This document shows positions 28,863 through 38,932 of a stretch of 64,000 nucleotides of DNA, one piece after another (within the stretch, counting starts at the first letter, position 1; every line of letters begins with the position of its first letter). The DNA is from Candidatus Poribacteria bacterium (GTDB taxonomy: Bacteria; Poribacteria; WGA-4E; UBA9662), in NCBI GenBank assembly GCA_002709695.1, contig PAQF01000077.1, forward strand, positions 1-64,000, in the 5' to 3' direction. The notes beneath the pieces are model-generated. The model was not told the DNA's origin. It saw nothing but the letters and a program-made list of their open reading frames with translations, and did not search any database. Position numbers and translations under genes: made by a program.

Positions 28863-29951
28863 TCAAATAGCAGCTTGAAGAACTGCCAAGTAGGTTCGTC
28901 CAGTCAGTTTGAGAGCATTACTTTCCATCTGACCACTGGAAAACCGGCCTTCCAATTGAAACTTAGTATAATCGGTTATCTGTAGACGGGTGCTCATGCT
29001 GATTTGTTGGGCAGAGGTTCTTCCTAGACCAAATTCGTCACTAGAAATATAATAGTCACTGAATCCAGCTGATACCGTCAATGTTGGTGTCGTTGGATAT
29101 TGCAGTTCAAAACCTAATTTTCTTGCGTTCCTGTTGGGAACGTCCATTTGGAAATTAAATTCGGTAACCGGTGGACTTGGTTTCCGCCAACGATGATCAA
29201 GGAAGAAGCTGATTTGTGTTTTCAAAACATTTATCACTAAATTTGAGTGCCATTCCCAAGCGGATCCTTGTTCAAATGATTTGATCCCACCAATTTGATC
29301 CATACCGTAGTCTCTGTATATGAGAGTATTCCGATAAGCAATTGGATGCCTATCAACCTGACTGCCCAATAGGAATTGAATTTGATCACCAGGATCGTAG
29401 CTGAACGTATTCTCGATTATATGGTAGCTACCCGTCTTTCGATAGTTCATTCCTGCGCTCAGCAAAATCGGTTGGAGCATTATAGAACCTATTAGTGATC
29501 CTTCCAAGTTCAATCCTTGACCAAGACGTGCTACATCAACCTCGAATATTTCATGGTATAATTTGTTGGATAACTCTATTTCTCCTCCCTGCAATATATT
29601 CTTTCCTACAGGCAAAGAAATACCTGCCGAAGCGAGGAGATATCCAGTTGGTGATTGATAGTCGAATTTGAGTTTTGTATCACCTAATCCTCGGAGAGTT
29701 TGGTTGTTGCCCTTCATTGTTGCCATTGATCTGGATGCCGATATCATGAGGTTATTAACCAATCTATACTGAAGAAATATCGGGAAAGAATTTTGACGAA
29801 ACCAATTAACTGTTTCCTGTTTTTTTTCAACCTTCCAATATTGGAAAAAAGCTTTTTGTTCAAAACCACCTAAGTTTGATGACATAGAAAAAATTGGCAC
29901 AACAAAGCTGAAGGTCGAAACTAAAATATAAATAGACCATTGCTTATTCAT
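28863..29951 (-). CDS. Predicted outer-membrane beta-barrel protein
   Basis: Signal peptide followed by alternating amphipathic strands (FPIFLQYRLVNNLMISASRSMA..., AGISLPVGKN..., SMSTRLQITDYTKFQLEGRFSSGQ); last gene of a coupled operon. Confidence 0.55.
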   Translation of the reverse strand: MNKQWSIYILVSTFSFVVPIFSMSSNLGGFEQKAFFQYWKVEKKQETVNWFRQNSFPIFLQYRLVNNLMISASRSMATMKGNNQTLRGLGDTKLKFDYQSPTGYLLASAGISLPVGKNILQGGEIELSNKLYHEIFEVDVARLGQGLNLEGSLIGSIMLQPILLSAGMNYRKTGSYHIIENTFSYDPGDQIQFLLGSQVDRHPIAYRNTLIYRDYGMDQIGGIKSFEQGSAWEWHSNLVINVLKTQISFFLDHRWRKPSPPVTEFNFQMDVPNRNARKLGFELQYPTTPTLTVSAGFSDYYISSDEFGLGRTSAQQISMSTRLQITDYTKFQLEGRFSSGQMESNALKLTGRTYLAVLQAAI

Positions 29952-31159
29952 TGAAGTTCAACTCGAATTGATACATCAGTGCCAGGAAACTTGTGGTTGC
30001 CGTTCCCACGAATAGTTGGCGATTCAAAGCTAGAATCCATGGCTTTCAGAAAATTACGGCGATTACTAAGCATTTGTTTTTGCTGATCCCAAATTTTCCC
30101 CGCGCTCATTTTTTTTGAAAATTCTTTTCTGTATTTGACCAATTTTTTTGTGTGTGCAAGAAAGGTTTTTGCACGTGAAAATCCTACAGACCGAGTACTA
30201 GCACGACGGAATCTCTGAATCGCTTTATTATATTCTCCTTTTTCGAGATAATATTGGCCTTTGGTGAAATCCAAAAGCGTGAGTACACTTTCATTATCAA
30301 ATTTATTGGCGATTTCTCCAGTCAAATTTTTCACTTGTGTGGCCAAATCAACGACGGTACCAATGATAGGATCGAATTCCGTGATTTGCCCAATTCTTGT
30401 TTTCACTAGTGTTAAATTTAATTGGAATTGGTTTTCGTCTTTAGTTTCCATCAAAGTGCCGATGACTGCTGAGCCAGCTCCAATTCGACGTGCTATTTCT
30501 GTTCCTAATGTAATATCAATCAAGTCTTCTTCAGGTGCTACTTGTGTAATCATATCTTGAACGATGAGAAAATCAGTTTTTTGAGGATTCGCATATAGTT
30601 CGCTCATCAAATAACTGATACTCTTTGACACTTCAGCAGAACGTGAATTTCCTATTAAGTCAGCAATTGGCATAACCACGATCAATTGGGTATCAACCTC
30701 AACCCTTTCAGCATACATAGATTTAACGTCCCTGCGACGTTTTTCAGGTATCAACTCAAGCAGATAAAAGTCAATAATTTGCCGAACACGAAGATTATCT
30801 ATGTATGGTAGTATCTGATCTGCTGTTTCTTTAACAAGTTGATAATCTCGTAATTTGTACCCAACTGACGTCAGGTATACACCAGCCTTAATATCGGTGT
30901 GATCAAGGCTAAATGCACGCGAAAGCGCCAACCTAGATTCTTCATATTTTCTCAATTTATAGTAGGAAATCCCCAACTGTTGCCAAGCCAATTGATTATT
31001 GGAATTGTCTCGTACGGTCGCACTTAGGTTAAAACCTGCCTCATTGTATTCGCCTTGATTAAATGCCAAATTTCCATAGTAACTTCGACTGACAACACAA
31101 CCGTTTAACAGTAAAAAAATTAAAAACCATTGGTAATTCAAAAATAACTGTTTGATCAT
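29948..31159 (-). CDS. TPR lipoprotein with a CsgG/FlgO-like domain
   Basis: Lipobox LLNGC, TPRs, then LIVVMPIADLIGNSRSAEVSKSISYLMSELYANPQKTDFLIVQDM...IARRIGAGSAVIGTLMETKDENQFQLNLTLVKTRIGQ. Confidence 0.65.
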   Translation of the reverse strand: MIKQLFLNYQWFLIFLLLNGCVVSRSYYGNLAFNQGEYNEAGFNLSATVRDNSNNQLAWQQLGISYYKLRKYEESRLALSRAFSLDHTDIKAGVYLTSVGYKLRDYQLVKETADQILPYIDNLRVRQIIDFYLLELIPEKRRRDVKSMYAERVEVDTQLIVVMPIADLIGNSRSAEVSKSISYLMSELYANPQKTDFLIVQDMITQVAPEEDLIDITLGTEIARRIGAGSAVIGTLMETKDENQFQLNLTLVKTRIGQITEFDPIIGTVVDLATQVKNLTGEIANKFDNESVLTLLDFTKGQYYLEKGEYNKAIQRFRRASTRSVGFSRAKTFLAHTKKLVKYRKEFSKKMSAGKIWDQQKQMLSNRRNFLKAMDSSFESPTIRGNGNHKFPGTDVSIRVELQ

Positions 31160-31965
31160 CTTTCTTTTATTTCAATGGAGATTTCTGCATGGTCGATGAA
31201 CTCAGCAATTGATTCGTAGTTGTCGATTAATTTTCCACTTGCTTTTTCGATTCTAAGCCGATTGTTATCTATCAATCGAATTTTGCTTTCTCCTGCCTGT
31301 TTTGCCCAGAAACGAACGACAGCAATTTCACCAGAGTTCTTTATTTTACCAGATTCGAGTTGTGTAATACCGATATTAAGTTTACCGGGAGAATTATTAT
31401 CAAACTCATGATCAGATATCATTAAAATTTTCTCATCCCACAATTTGCCTTCTACGACGTCGGTAACCTGCAAGAATTCAGGATCGTACTCGAGTTCAAA
31501 TGCAACAGCAAATACATCTTCGGCGTACCGCAGTAAAACCTGTATGCCAAAAGTCTCACCGGCGCTAACAACATTGCTAATCATTTTTAGTTTGATCATT
31601 GGCATAATTGGATTAAGATTGATATTCACCGGCATGTTATTGGTAAAAGACACCTGAGTCTCACCATCGAAAATTAGTTGATTTTCTTTGTCATAGGCCT
31701 CAACTCGGATTTCTTCAGTATCGATTGGAATAGTAAAATCGATACCAAATTCCATTATACTGTCTCTAACTAAAAATTCTTGGGGTAAAAGTTTTCGATT
31801 ATGTCCTTCAATAAAAACAAGTATACGTGAAATCTGAGATTTACCTTCTTCTGGTAAGGAAATTCGAAATTGGGGGATAGAAAGTATGTCAGATTGGTCA
31901 GAATCCGAGCTACAACCAATAATCCAAAAGATCAACATTAAACAAGCAATCCAGATTCTTTTCAT
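31156..31965 (-). CDS. Lipoprotein with a cohesin-like domain
   Basis: Lipobox FWIIGCSS; VVSAGETFGIQVLLRYAEDVFAVAFELEYDPEFLQVTDVVEGKLW...GKLNIGITQLESGKIKNSGEIAVVRFWAKQAGESKIRL fits the cohesin fold family. Confidence 0.7.
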   Translation of the reverse strand: MKRIWIACLMLIFWIIGCSSDSDQSDILSIPQFRISLPEEGKSQISRILVFIEGHNRKLLPQEFLVRDSIMEFGIDFTIPIDTEEIRVEAYDKENQLIFDGETQVSFTNNMPVNINLNPIMPMIKLKMISNVVSAGETFGIQVLLRYAEDVFAVAFELEYDPEFLQVTDVVEGKLWDEKILMISDHEFDNNSPGKLNIGITQLESGKIKNSGEIAVVRFWAKQAGESKIRLIDNNRLRIEKASGKLIDNYESIAEFIDHAEISIEIKER

Positions 31966-32918
31966 TCGAGTGAAGCACCAAAATTGTCTGCTTTAGTTAT
32001 AAAGCAATTTTCAGGTTTCAAACGCAGAAAATGCTTTGTATGTTGGTAGAGATCATCTATGTTTTCACTAAAGGCAAATATAGCTGGCCCCCAACTAGTA
32101 ACACCAGCGCCTAATGCCCCATTATCCAAGAGAAAATCAAGGGTACTTTGTAATACTTCGCCCCTAGCATCGATCTCAACCCTTTTCCAACCAAACGTTT
32201 GAATTTGGTTAATAGCATCACAAAAAGCATGTAAATCAGCCTCGAAAATAGCTGGTATCATTTTCATTAAAATGAGGTGTGATAAACGGCTGGCTGTATA
32301 TTCTGGTTGGGGACAAAGCGTTTTAAAGAGGTTGACCTCAGTTTCGCCTGATATTTGAGGACAATCAGGAATAACTATTAGTATATCCCAATCAGGGAAA
32401 TCACGGCGAATTAGTAAAGGAGGTGGGGTTACCTTCTCAGCAGCAGACGAAGGTAAAAAGGATGATTTTTGATTTGGGTATTTGTGTCCTCCATCGAGAA
32501 TGAACCCTCCCTGCTCAAAAGCAGTAATTCCGATACCCGATGTACCTCCGCGCCCAACGGCTACGGCTAGTTCTTGAACACTTTGCTTCAAATTGTAGAG
32601 TTCGTTGATTGCTTCAGCAATACCAAGCGAAATTTGAGTTCCGGATCCAAAGCCATGATGTGCTGGTATCTCCGAAGAAATATCAATGTTGATACCAGGG
32701 AAATTATATTTTTTTTTTAACTTCTCAACGACCTTTTGTGCACGGTCGTTATATTGGCCAGAATTAATTAAAATACTATCTGCTGTTTGCGCAACAATTC
32801 GAAACTCAGGTTGAGAGATTGTTAAGCCCACGCTACCATCAATTCGACCTACTTCCCCATTAAGATCAATCAGTGAAAAATGGAGTCGTGATGGAGTTCG
32901 TATGGCAACCTGGCTCAT
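31962..32918 (-). CDS. GHMP-superfamily protein, beta-ribofuranosylaminobenzene 5'-phosphate synthase-like (MptG-like)
   Basis: RTPSRLHFSLIDLNGEVGRIDGSVGLTI and HHGFGSGTQISLGIAEAI motifs, LGAGVTSWGPAIFAF near the C-terminus. Confidence 0.78.
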   Translation of the reverse strand: MSQVAIRTPSRLHFSLIDLNGEVGRIDGSVGLTISQPEFRIVAQTADSILINSGQYNDRAQKVVEKLKKKYNFPGINIDISSEIPAHHGFGSGTQISLGIAEAINELYNLKQSVQELAVAVGRGGTSGIGITAFEQGGFILDGGHKYPNQKSSFLPSSAAEKVTPPPLLIRRDFPDWDILIVIPDCPQISGETEVNLFKTLCPQPEYTASRLSHLILMKMIPAIFEADLHAFCDAINQIQTFGWKRVEIDARGEVLQSTLDFLLDNGALGAGVTSWGPAIFAFSENIDDLYQHTKHFLRLKPENCFITKADNFGASLE

Positions 32919-33601
32919 GACGAATCAATTCTTTCATCCTTCGAAATCAATCCATCTCTTAGCTGAATAATGCGTTGAGCATGTTGAGCCACCTCAGGCT
33001 CGTGTGTTACCATAACAAGTGTACTTCCTTTGTCATTAAGTCGTTCAAAGATTGACATAATTTCTTCGCTTGACTTAGTATCTAAATTCCCTGTTGGTTC
33101 ATCCGCAAATATGAGTGAAGGGTTATTGACTAATGCTCGTGCAATTGCAACTCTCTGTATTTGACCACCGGATAATTCGTTTGATTTGTGGTCTACTCTG
33201 TCGGCTAAACCAACAGCTTCTAGCGATTCGAAAGCCTTCTTTCTGCGCTCTTTTCGGCTTGTCCCTCCATATATTAATGGTAGTTCAACATTGTGAAGTG
33301 CTGTTGTTCTGGGAAGGAGATTAAAAGATTGAAAGACAAACCCAATTTTTCTATTTCGAATTTCTGCCAAACGATTGTCCGATAAATTACTAACTTCCTC
33401 ATCCTCAAGATAATATTCGCCGCTCGAGGGTGAAGCCAAACATCCCATAATATCCATCATTGTTGACTTACCTGATCCTGATGGTCCCATAACTGCGATG
33501 AACTCACCTTTCTCAGCAGTGAACGAAACACCTCTTAGTGCTTTAACTTCAATATCCCCCATATGGTAAGTCTTAGTGATATCGCGTATATCAATGATCA
33601 A
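32915..33601 (-). CDS. ABC transporter ATP-binding protein (LolD/MacB type)
   Basis: GPSGSGKSTMMDIMGCL, NELSGGQIQRVAIARALVN, IFADEPTGNLDTKSSEEIM. TTG start with GGAGG 9 nt upstream. Confidence 0.92.
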   Translation of the reverse strand: MIIDIRDITKTYHMGDIEVKALRGVSFTAEKGEFIAVMGPSGSGKSTMMDIMGCLASPSSGEYYLEDEEVSNLSDNRLAEIRNRKIGFVFQSFNLLPRTTALHNVELPLIYGGTSRKERRKKAFESLEAVGLADRVDHKSNELSGGQIQRVAIARALVNNPSLIFADEPTGNLDTKSSEEIMSIFERLNDKGSTLVMVTHEPEVAQHAQRIIQLRDGLISKDERIDSS

Positions 33602-33625
33602 TTCTGGTGACCTCCATCCTGGGTT

Positions 33626-34558
33626 TTACAATTGTTTGACGGGATTTGAAAGTTTACCTAGACCGTCAATTTCAATTTCAACGATGTCTCCATCTGCCAA
33701 TGGCATGTCTTCCGGAGTAATAATACCTGTACCAGTGGAGACAATGGTGCCAAGTGGAATTGGATTGTCACGCGTCAGATACTCAGTTAAAGCTTCAAAT
33801 TTCCAGTTTATCTGTGAAGTATTAACTTCACCTTGGTATATTGATTGGTTCCCACGAAATATTTGGCACTTTATGTTCAAATTATAAGGATCATCCACTT
33901 CAGATGATGTTACGAACATTGGTCCAATGGCACAACATCCAGTAAAGATCTTTGACTGTGGCAGATAAAGTGGGTTCTCACGTTCAATATCCCATGCAGA
34001 AACGTCGTTACAGATTGTATATCCCAGAATTTCGCTGTTAGCACCAAGCACGTATGCCAGCTCTGGCTCAGCTGCAGTAAAAGTCGAGTCGCTCCGAATC
34101 CCAATTGCCCCATTTGGACCAGTGCACCTTGTCGCTGTTCCTTTGAAAAACAGTTCTGGACGCTCGGCATGGTAAACTCTACCGTAAATGTCTTGATCAC
34201 TATCTTGGTCACGCATATCAGCGCTTCGTTTATAAGTAACACCAAATCCCCAAGCTTCTGGAGGGTCTATTGGCATTAGCAAATGAGATGTATCTGAATC
34301 TGGATAATTATTCAAATTATCCAAGTTCAGCTTGTTATTGTCATTATCAGGTCCAGGTACTGTGAAGGTATTTTGTGAAACTTTTTCCTGTATGTCGGCA
34401 AGAATTATACCAACACTGATTCCTTCATTATGAGCCAATTCTAGAAGTTGAAGCACATCAGGTGCTTCCTCGCTTGTAACGTCAATAACTTCCTCGTCCC
34501 TAGTTACGATTCCAATCCGTTTACCAAGACCGGGTTGATGAAATTGGATTAGCTTCAT
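33626..34558 (-). CDS. Fumarylacetoacetate hydrolase (FAH) family protein
   Basis: FFKGTATRCTGPNGAIGIRSDSTFTAAEPELAYVLG, GYTICNDVSAWDIE, GTIVSTGTG. Confidence 0.85.
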   Translation of the reverse strand: MKLIQFHQPGLGKRIGIVTRDEEVIDVTSEEAPDVLQLLELAHNEGISVGIILADIQEKVSQNTFTVPGPDNDNNKLNLDNLNNYPDSDTSHLLMPIDPPEAWGFGVTYKRSADMRDQDSDQDIYGRVYHAERPELFFKGTATRCTGPNGAIGIRSDSTFTAAEPELAYVLGANSEILGYTICNDVSAWDIERENPLYLPQSKIFTGCCAIGPMFVTSSEVDDPYNLNIKCQIFRGNQSIYQGEVNTSQINWKFEALTEYLTRDNPIPLGTIVSTGTGIITPEDMPLADGDIVEIEIDGLGKLSNPVKQL

Positions 34559-34571
34559 TTTTCCTCCTTAA

Positions 34572-35039
34572 TTAAAGTTCTGGACTATAAAGGATTTCAT
34601 CATCGATTCGTTGATATTCGTTTAATTCGTTTGGTTCAAAGAGAATTGCTAACTCTCGCTCAGCGTTTTCAACGGAGTCAGATGCATGTACGACATTGTG
34701 TGTAATATCGATTGAAAAGTCTCCACGGATGCTACCGGGCTGAGCTTCCTCAGGTTTCGTTGCTCCATTTATAATACGAACGATGTCGATAGCATTTGCT
34801 CCCTCCAAACAAATAGCAACGATAGGACTTGACGTCATAAACTCGATTAAATAATCGTAAAAAAATTTCCCTTGGTGAGGTTGATATAATTCCTTTGCTC
34901 TTTCATCAGAAAGTTTAAATAATTTTAATCCAATTAATTTGAGTCCTTTGCGTTCAAAACGATGAACCACTTCACCTACTAATCCTCTCTGAACAGCATC
35001 AGGTTTAATTATAACTAAAGTTCTTTGTATCTCTGTCAT
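34572..35039 (-). CDS. ndk: Nucleoside diphosphate kinase
   Basis: RTLVIIKPDAVQRGLVGEV and active-site HNVVHASDSVENAERE. Confidence 0.95.
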   Translation of the reverse strand: MTEIQRTLVIIKPDAVQRGLVGEVVHRFERKGLKLIGLKLFKLSDERAKELYQPHQGKFFYDYLIEFMTSSPIVAICLEGANAIDIVRIINGATKPEEAQPGSIRGDFSIDITHNVVHASDSVENAERELAILFEPNELNEYQRIDDEILYSPEL

Positions 35040-35042
35040 GTA

Positions 35043-36233
35043 TTATCCATTCAATACTTCTTTTATTCGATCGAGTCCACGGTTAATTTCAGTTTCAGAG
35101 GTGGCAAAGGACAAGCGCATATTTTTGTCCGCTCCGAATCCATCTCCTGGGACAACACCAACCTTAGCGGAATCAAGCAGGAAATTAGCTAGATCTTGTG
35201 ACCCGTTAATCTTAAACCCATCAATCGTACGATTATAATGGTCAGAAAAATCTGGAAAAATATAGAATGCGCCTTGAGGTTTTACATAGGTAACACCATC
35301 AATGTCATCAAATCGTTCGCAGATCAAGTCTCGCCTTTTTTCAAAAGCTGTACACATGCTCTTAACTGCTTCTTGAGAGCTGGATATAGCCATTAAAGCT
35401 GCCTTTTGAGCTATAGATGTTGGATTTGAAGTGCTGTGAGACTGGATTCTGCTCATTGCCGATATTGCGTCCTTTGGACCTGCAGTATATCCGATACGCC
35501 ATCCGGTCATAGAGTAAGCTTTGGAAACACCGTTTACTACAAACGTAATTGCTTGAATATCACTATCAAAAGCAGCAATCGAGCAGTGTTGATTCCCATC
35601 GTACAAAAGCGACTCATAAATTTCATCGGAGATAACATAAAAATTCTTGTCTGTAGCCAACCCTGCTATTTCCCGTAGTGCATCATGGTCATAAACAGTG
35701 CCTGTTGGATTACTAGGGCTATTTATAATAACTGCCTTTGTTTTGTCAGTTACTACAGCAGCAATTTGATCAGCTGTTAAGCAAAAGTTCTGATCGGCTG
35801 TTGTTTCTACAACGATTGGAATACCATCGGCCAGTTTAACCATTTCAATGTAGCTAACCCAATAAGGAGCTGCAAAAATAACTTCGTCTCCCGGATTGCA
35901 AATTGCTTGTAGAATGTTGTAAATGGTATGTTTAGCACCACAGTTAACAATAACCTCGGATGGTTCATAATTTAGATTATTATCGTTTTTGAATTTGGTT
36001 ACTATGGCATTTTTAAGCTCGGAAATACCAGCCACTGGTGTATATTTTGTGAAGCCAGCTTGGATGGAATCGATTCCTGCTTCTTTAATGTGTTCAGGTG
36101 TATCAAAGTCCGGTTCACCGGCACCGAATTTGACAACGTCTAACCCATCAGCAACCATTTGGTTAATCTTTGCTGTAATTGCTAATGTGGAAGATGCTGC
36201 GACCTGTGTACTTCGCTCAGAAAGTGATAACAT
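35043..36233 (-). CDS. Class I aspartate aminotransferase
   Basis: NGVSKAYSMTGWRIGYTAGP, INSPSNPTGTVY, VKFGAGEPDFDTPEHI. Confidence 0.92.
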   Translation of the reverse strand: MLSLSERSTQVAASSTLAITAKINQMVADGLDVVKFGAGEPDFDTPEHIKEAGIDSIQAGFTKYTPVAGISELKNAIVTKFKNDNNLNYEPSEVIVNCGAKHTIYNILQAICNPGDEVIFAAPYWVSYIEMVKLADGIPIVVETTADQNFCLTADQIAAVVTDKTKAVIINSPSNPTGTVYDHDALREIAGLATDKNFYVISDEIYESLLYDGNQHCSIAAFDSDIQAITFVVNGVSKAYSMTGWRIGYTAGPKDAISAMSRIQSHSTSNPTSIAQKAALMAISSSQEAVKSMCTAFEKRRDLICERFDDIDGVTYVKPQGAFYIFPDFSDHYNRTIDGFKINGSQDLANFLLDSAKVGVVPGDGFGADKNMRLSFATSETEINRGLDRIKEVLNG

Positions 36234-36257
36234 GAAATTTTCCTAATAATAATGTAT

Positions 36258-37121
36258 TTACTTTTTAAAAGTCTCAGACAACTCATTAAGGATCATCTTT
36301 TGACGATCGGTCAATCTTTTGGGTACTTCAACTTTGACTTGAATGCGTAGATCTCCCTTCCTTCCTTTATAGTCTGTGATACCATGGCCGCGGAGACGCA
36401 ATTGCTGTCCAGGTTGAGTCCCCGCAGGGATTTTTAGATCTATATCGTTTTTTAAAGTAGGTATTCGAATTTTCCCACCCAATGCTGCCAATGTAAAGGG
36501 GATTTTGGTTATAGTTATCACATCTAAATTCTCACGCTGGAAATTAGGGTGGGATTGAACAGAAATTTCAAGTAGTAGAGTCCCTCGTTTGTTGTTCCCA
36601 ACATTCTGTCCCTGATTTTTGAGGTTCAGTTTGTCTCCATTCTTAATACCAGCTGGTATTTTTACTTTGATAGCTCTACCATTAACTTGGATTTGCTTTT
36701 CACTACCAAGCGCGGCATCTTCGAAAGAAACTTGCAGTTTTGCTTCCATATCGCCGCTTGGCGGGCGACGCCCACCGAACACATCGCCAAAAGCATCACT
36801 GAAATCTCCGAATCCGCCGAAACTACTACGTCCAAAGATGTCGGAGAAATGAGAAAAAATATCTTCTGAACTTTTGAATCCTTGGAAACCTGAATTATTT
36901 ATACCAGCGTGACCATGCATGTCATAAATCTTCCGTTTTTCGGAATCTGATAGCACCTCGTATGCATTAGAAGCCTCTTTGAATTTACTCTCAGCAATCT
37001 TGTCTCCTGGATTCTTATCGGGGTGGAATTTTAGCGCAGTTTTCCGATAAGCTTTTTTAATTTCATCAGGTGAAGCTGACTTACTAAGACCAAGCACTTC
37101 GTAGTAATCTCGCTCTGCCAT
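36258..37121 (-). CDS. DnaJ-class chaperone without zinc finger (CbpA-like)
   Basis: J domain with HPD ([12 protein letters not shown]), GF-rich linker, DnaJ C-terminal domains; no CXXCXGXG repeats. Confidence 0.9.
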   Translation of the reverse strand: MAERDYYEVLGLSKSASPDEIKKAYRKTALKFHPDKNPGDKIAESKFKEASNAYEVLSDSEKRKIYDMHGHAGINNSGFQGFKSSEDIFSHFSDIFGRSSFGGFGDFSDAFGDVFGGRRPPSGDMEAKLQVSFEDAALGSEKQIQVNGRAIKVKIPAGIKNGDKLNLKNQGQNVGNNKRGTLLLEISVQSHPNFQRENLDVITITKIPFTLAALGGKIRIPTLKNDIDLKIPAGTQPGQQLRLRGHGITDYKGRKGDLRIQVKVEVPKRLTDRQKMILNELSETFKK

Positions 37122-37157
37122 TATCTTAACTGTATTTGACTTAAGCCTAAACGGTAT

Positions 37158-38168
37158 TTATACTTGGCTTTGATTTAGCATTTCCGCGATTTGAATTGTG
37201 TTCAAGGCCGCGCCTTTTCTCAAGTTATCCGCGACAACCCACAAATTCAACCCGTTTTCAACTGACTTGTCTTCCCGTATCCGGCCAACGTATACATGAT
37301 CTGTCCCTGCAGCATCAACAGCAAGTGGATATTTCTGTTTACTTGGATCATCATTTAGGACTATACCAGGAGCTTCAGAAAGTATCTGTCTCGCTTGGTC
37401 AACTGTAATTTTATCTTCTGTTTCGATGTTTATGGATTCAGAATGTGCATATAGTACTGGAACTCGAACGGTTGTAGCTGATACTCCAATTGAGTCATCG
37501 TCTAAAATTTTGTGAGTTTCGTTAATCATCTTGATCTCTTCTTCATTGTCTCCACTATCAAGGAACGGCCAATCAAAAGCAACGTTAAAAGCCATTTGGT
37601 GGGGGAAATTGTCTAGTTTAATTTCCTGGCCCTCAAGTGCCGAAATTGTCTGACCAATTAATTCATCAACAGCGCTACCCCCTTTACCAGAAACACTCTG
37701 ATATGTTGAAACAACAATCCGCTTTAGGCCAACCTTGTCGTAAATTGGTTTGAGAGCAACAAGCATTTGGATAGTTGAGCAATTCGGGTTTGCAATTAAG
37801 CCTTTGTGACGCAGTGCTGCCTGCATATTGACTTCAGGGATCACTAATGGTACATCGGGATCCATACGAAATGCGCTTGTATTGTCAATGACAAGACAAC
37901 CTTTTTCAACAGCGGTTGGTAGAAACTCTTTACTAACGGACCCACCTGCAGATGCAAGCACAAGATCTATATCTTCAAACGATTGGTGTGTCAGTTCTTC
38001 GACAACGATTGGTTCTTCTCCAAATTCTAAGACATTACCTGCAGACCTGTGTGATGAGAGCAATTTGAGCGAAGAAATAGGGAAATTTCTTTCTTGTAAA
38101 AGTAGCATCATGGTTGCACCAACAGCACCCGTTGCACCCATAATAGCCACCCGGTATTCGCGATCCAT
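37158..38168 (-). CDS. asd: Aspartate-semialdehyde dehydrogenase
   Basis: MGATGAVGATMMLLLQERNFP, IANPNCSTIQM active-site Cys. Confidence 0.93.
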   Translation of the reverse strand: MDREYRVAIMGATGAVGATMMLLLQERNFPISSLKLLSSHRSAGNVLEFGEEPIVVEELTHQSFEDIDLVLASAGGSVSKEFLPTAVEKGCLVIDNTSAFRMDPDVPLVIPEVNMQAALRHKGLIANPNCSTIQMLVALKPIYDKVGLKRIVVSTYQSVSGKGGSAVDELIGQTISALEGQEIKLDNFPHQMAFNVAFDWPFLDSGDNEEEIKMINETHKILDDDSIGVSATTVRVPVLYAHSESINIETEDKITVDQARQILSEAPGIVLNDDPSKQKYPLAVDAAGTDHVYVGRIREDKSVENGLNLWVVADNLRKGAALNTIQIAEMLNQSQV

Positions 38169-38629
38169 TTTTACCTCGTAAATTAATTGGTATAGTAATT
38201 TCAGAGCAACAATTTAATTTTAACACACGTTGAAAGCAAGACGCAATGCAAACGATATACCAATTATCTCCGGGTAATAACTATCGATTCCATATAGGAT
38301 ATCATGGTATATAATCGATCTAATAAATGGTAATTGTAACTGTCATCGTTTTATACTTATGTCTCTTAAAACGATCATCAACTTAGCTCCCAACATAATT
38401 GTAGAGCGCTCAAAAAAACACGTCAAAACCCTTCGTTAAACTAGAGAAATGTCAAATTCCAATTACCTAATACCAATCTATTTATTGGCTACTTGGTAGA
38501 CGTAACAAATAGTTGCCTTTAGTTACAAATTAGTTATTAAAATCAAAAGTAAGTCGTAGTACTAGGGTATGCTCCGGATGTTCTCTTGTTGAAATAGTTC
38601 CATTCAAATTGTCTTCTTCGTTCAATTTC

Positions 38630-38659
38630 CGTCTCTGGAAACCAGAGTTTTCAGAGACG
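38630..38659. other. Intergenic inverted repeat/stem-loop
   Basis: CGTCTCTGGAAA-CCAGAG-TTTTCAGAGACG: 12-bp stem with one G-U pair, 6-nt loop, no following T-run on the + strand. Confidence 0.6.
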
Positions 38660-38932
38660 AAAGGCATTATCCATTATCGAAACCGCAGAATGACGAAAAC
38701 ATTGATATCATTCTTAAAATGGTACTGGGTCCTAACGACACAGAATACACTTGATATTACTTGTTATGTCTGATATTATCCTGCCTGGAATTAGCTGGTT
38801 ATAACTGATAATATAATATCCTAAGCCGTTTAGAGATAATCCACTTAGGTTACGTTTATCTTTTTTTAGTTAAAAGAATCTTAAGCTTTCTCTATTTATT
38901 TTTAAATCAACTTAGTTATAGGGAGTTTTTCA

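Noticed and set aside
36619-36869. Plus-strand ORFs over the DnaJ-like gene
   Set aside because: Antisense shadows of a CDS with an intact J domain.
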